Program-made: the position numbers and the translations under genes
The notes under the pieces: model-generated
Told to the model about the DNA's origin: nothing
Databases searched by the model: none
Seen by the model: the letters and a program-made list of their open reading frames with translations, nothing else
DNA from: Aerobium sp039839275
Lineage (GTDB): Bacteria; Pseudomonadota; Alphaproteobacteria; Rhizobiales; Rhizobiaceae
Reading direction: 5' to 3'
Length of the DNA stretch: 64,000 nt
Assembly (NCBI RefSeq): GCF_039839275.1
Contig: NZ_JBDOQP010000006.1
Location: forward strand, 248,001-312,000
Shown here: positions 62,721 through 64,000 of the stretch, piece by piece
Layout: each line of letters starts with the position of its first letter
Position numbering within the stretch: position 1 is the stretch's first letter

Positions 62721-64000
62721 TTGAGTGCCACACCAAGGCGCTGCGATTGATGCAAGGCCTCGGCCTCCTGCAACGCCTTTGCGCTGCGCTCATGCGCTGC
62801 CAACTGCTGGCCAGCGCGCAGCAACGGCCAGGCCGTGGCGAGCTTGCGCCTTTCACTTGCAGGCAGACCGAGTGCGGCCTTGTCGAAGGCAGGACCGTGC
62901 GCTTCTTTTGCCGCAGACGACAGCAACGTCCGGTCCCCGAACCGCTCAGACACCTTCGTGCTGAAGGCGTCGATCTCAGCCTTGAGCGTGCCGTTGGCAG
63001 GGGCAAATTCCAGTGCGGCCGGCAGGTCGTCGCGGTCGATGGCGTCGCCCACTCTTCCAAGGACCGCGGTCGCTGCCGGCGACAAAGCAGGGATGTCGAT
63101 CGCCACCTTCTGTCGCTTCACCTGTTCGTTTGCGATCAGCGTGTTCATCGCCGCCTCGCGCATGCGCACAAAGCGTTCAATGTCGCGCCGCAGGGCGGGA
63201 AGGTTTGCCAGAGCAACCTCACGGTCCCTCCGATCCGCCTTGCCGGCAAACAGTCCTTCCCTGCCACGCAGCTGTCCGAACGATCGCGGTCGCTGCTCTA
63301 TCTGCAGCACAGTGTTGCGTGCCGCTTCGGCATCCGTCAGAAGTGTCTCGAAGCGCATGGCGCGCAATGCGGCATCCGGTTCAACATAGATTGAACGGAT
63401 GCGTCCGGACAGAATATCCCACTGCTTGGCAAGTCCCGCATCCAGCTGCAGCTGCTGTTGTGCCGCGTCGGAGACCGACATGGCAAAACGCGTGATGCCC
63501 TGGACCATGGGCGCCGCGCTGTGTGTTGGCTGGGGCCTGGCCGGCTCATTCGCATCGAAAAGGCGCAGGCGAGCACCAACCGACAAAAGGGCCTGGCCCA
63601 GCTCCGCAAGACGGGTTTTCTGGCGCAACGTCCAGTCGAGCCGATCGCGAACCAGTGTGCGCGCAACGCGCATCAGGTGCAGACCGCGACGATTGGCGAA
63701 GTTCAGTGCCTGCCGGTAGAAGCCGACATCGGCATAGTCCAGCGTTGTTTCCTTGGTGTTGCGCTGCCCCAGGAGCCTTTCCAACCCGCCGGCGATTTGG
63801 AACGATCGCCTGCCATAGTGCACCTCGAGATCCTGGCGATGGCGTGTCATGGCGACATAAGTCAGGTGACGGTCGAGCGAGAGCGATGCCAGCACCTTGA
63901 CCTGGTCGACCGTTGTACCTTGCGATTTGTGGATCGTCGTGGCGTAACCATGATCGATATGGCGATAGCGCTGCGCAACGACTTCGACTTGGTGCTTGCC
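62717..64000 (-). CDS. traA: Ti-type conjugative relaxase/helicase TraA, C-terminal part
   Basis: The frame runs off the right edge; only the last about 427 residues are in the window. It begins with helicase motifs (HGYATTIHKSQGTTVDQVKV, then HLTYVAMTRHRQDLEV), characteristic of the TraA relaxase-helicase, followed by a long helical C-terminal domain. The MobA-type relaxase domain lies outside. TraA nicks oriT and unwinds the strand for transfer. The 3' end overlaps traF by four bases, giving the standard traA-traF-traB order. Confidence 0.9.
   Translation of the reverse strand, partial: GKHQVEVVAQRYRHIDHGYATTIHKSQGTTVDQVKVLASLSLDRHLTYVAMTRHRQDLEVHYGRRSFQIAGGLERLLGQRNTKETTLDYADVGFYRQALNFANRRGLHLMRVARTLVRDRLDWTLRQKTRLAELGQALLSVGARLRLFDANEPARPQPTHSAAPMVQGITRFAMSVSDAAQQQLQLDAGLAKQWDILSGRIRSIYVEPDAALRAMRFETLLTDAEAARNTVLQIEQRPRSFGQLRGREGLFAGKADRRDREVALANLPALRRDIERFVRMREAAMNTLIANEQVKRQKVAIDIPALSPAATAVLGRVGDAIDRDDLPAALEFAPANGTLKAEIDAFSTKVSERFGDRTLLSSAAKEAHGPAFDKAALGLPASERRKLATAWPLLRAGQQLAAHERSAKALQEAEALHQSQRLGVALK

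Overview
The window looks like part of a large alphaproteobacterial plasmid, most likely from a rhizobial (Mesorhizobium/Phyllobacteriaceae-type) host. It is GC-rich. At its right edge it carries a Ti-type conjugation operon (traA C-terminus, traF, traB), close to an acyl-homoserine-lactone synthase/receptor pair. Many small accessory genes, broken insertion sequences and toxin-antitoxin pairs fill the rest. No replication genes, rRNA, CRISPR array or chromosomal housekeeping block is visible.

Layout. 0-3.8 kb: a phage-type zinc-binding protein, an orphan TraR-like LuxR regulator, a decayed IS5-type transposase, a small XRE regulator and a hypothetical gene. 4-8 kb: an ectoine/hydroxyectoine uptake operon (ehuB-ehuC-ehuD-ehuA) ending in a DoeB/EutE-type deacetylase. 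8.3-9.8 kb: a VapBC pair and a small membrane protein. 10.2-25 kb: the most unusual block, four very large co-oriented genes (1092, 893, 1503 and 522 aa) of which only the first has a family I recognise (DUF6603). They are packed with 1-bp gaps and a 4-bp overlap, and bracketed by two peptidoglycan hydrolases that share an LGFP-type N-terminal half: a divergent CHAP-like protein and a downstream GH25 lysozyme. A TetR regulator follows. 26-37.5 kb: a mosaic with IS91 and IS630 remnants, a GAF histidine kinase, an envelope protein with a sunset-type domain, a PRC-barrel protein, an AT-rich island gene with a possible CNF/CheD-type deamidase Cys-His pair, a MerR-DUF433/DUF5615 toxin-antitoxin pair, a tRNA-Cys-like sequence, and an IS3 element abutting a truncated integrase. 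37.8-45.7 kb: an ABC-F ATPase, a CHASE2-PAS-GGDEF-EAL protein with its FecR partner carrying a Gly/Asn repeat tail, and a second diguanylate cyclase. 46-54 kb: small accessory genes, including a second copy of a 765-bp two-gene unit (first copy at 31.1-31.9 kb), a MipA/OmpV porin-like protein, a broken PAS sensor and a DUF305-DUF421-YrhK operon. 54-64 kb: GNAT, luxI, luxR, an XRE regulator divergent from a threonine-synthase-like gene, then (minus strand) traA-traF-traB followed by a GHMP kinase and a cysteine-synthase-like PLP enzyme.

How the parts may work together. The LuxI/LuxR pair and the tra genes fit quorum-controlled plasmid transfer as in Agrobacterium and rhizobial plasmids. Where traH would usually follow traB there is instead a kinase plus PLP enzyme, convergent with a second PLP enzyme. 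This looks like an amino-acid-alcohol phosphorylation and replacement pathway placed between the quorum-sensing and transfer genes; its product is unknown. The DUF6603 quartet with its two wall hydrolases is the best candidate for an undescribed multi-component system. All functional statements are from reading sequence motifs; no database search was run.
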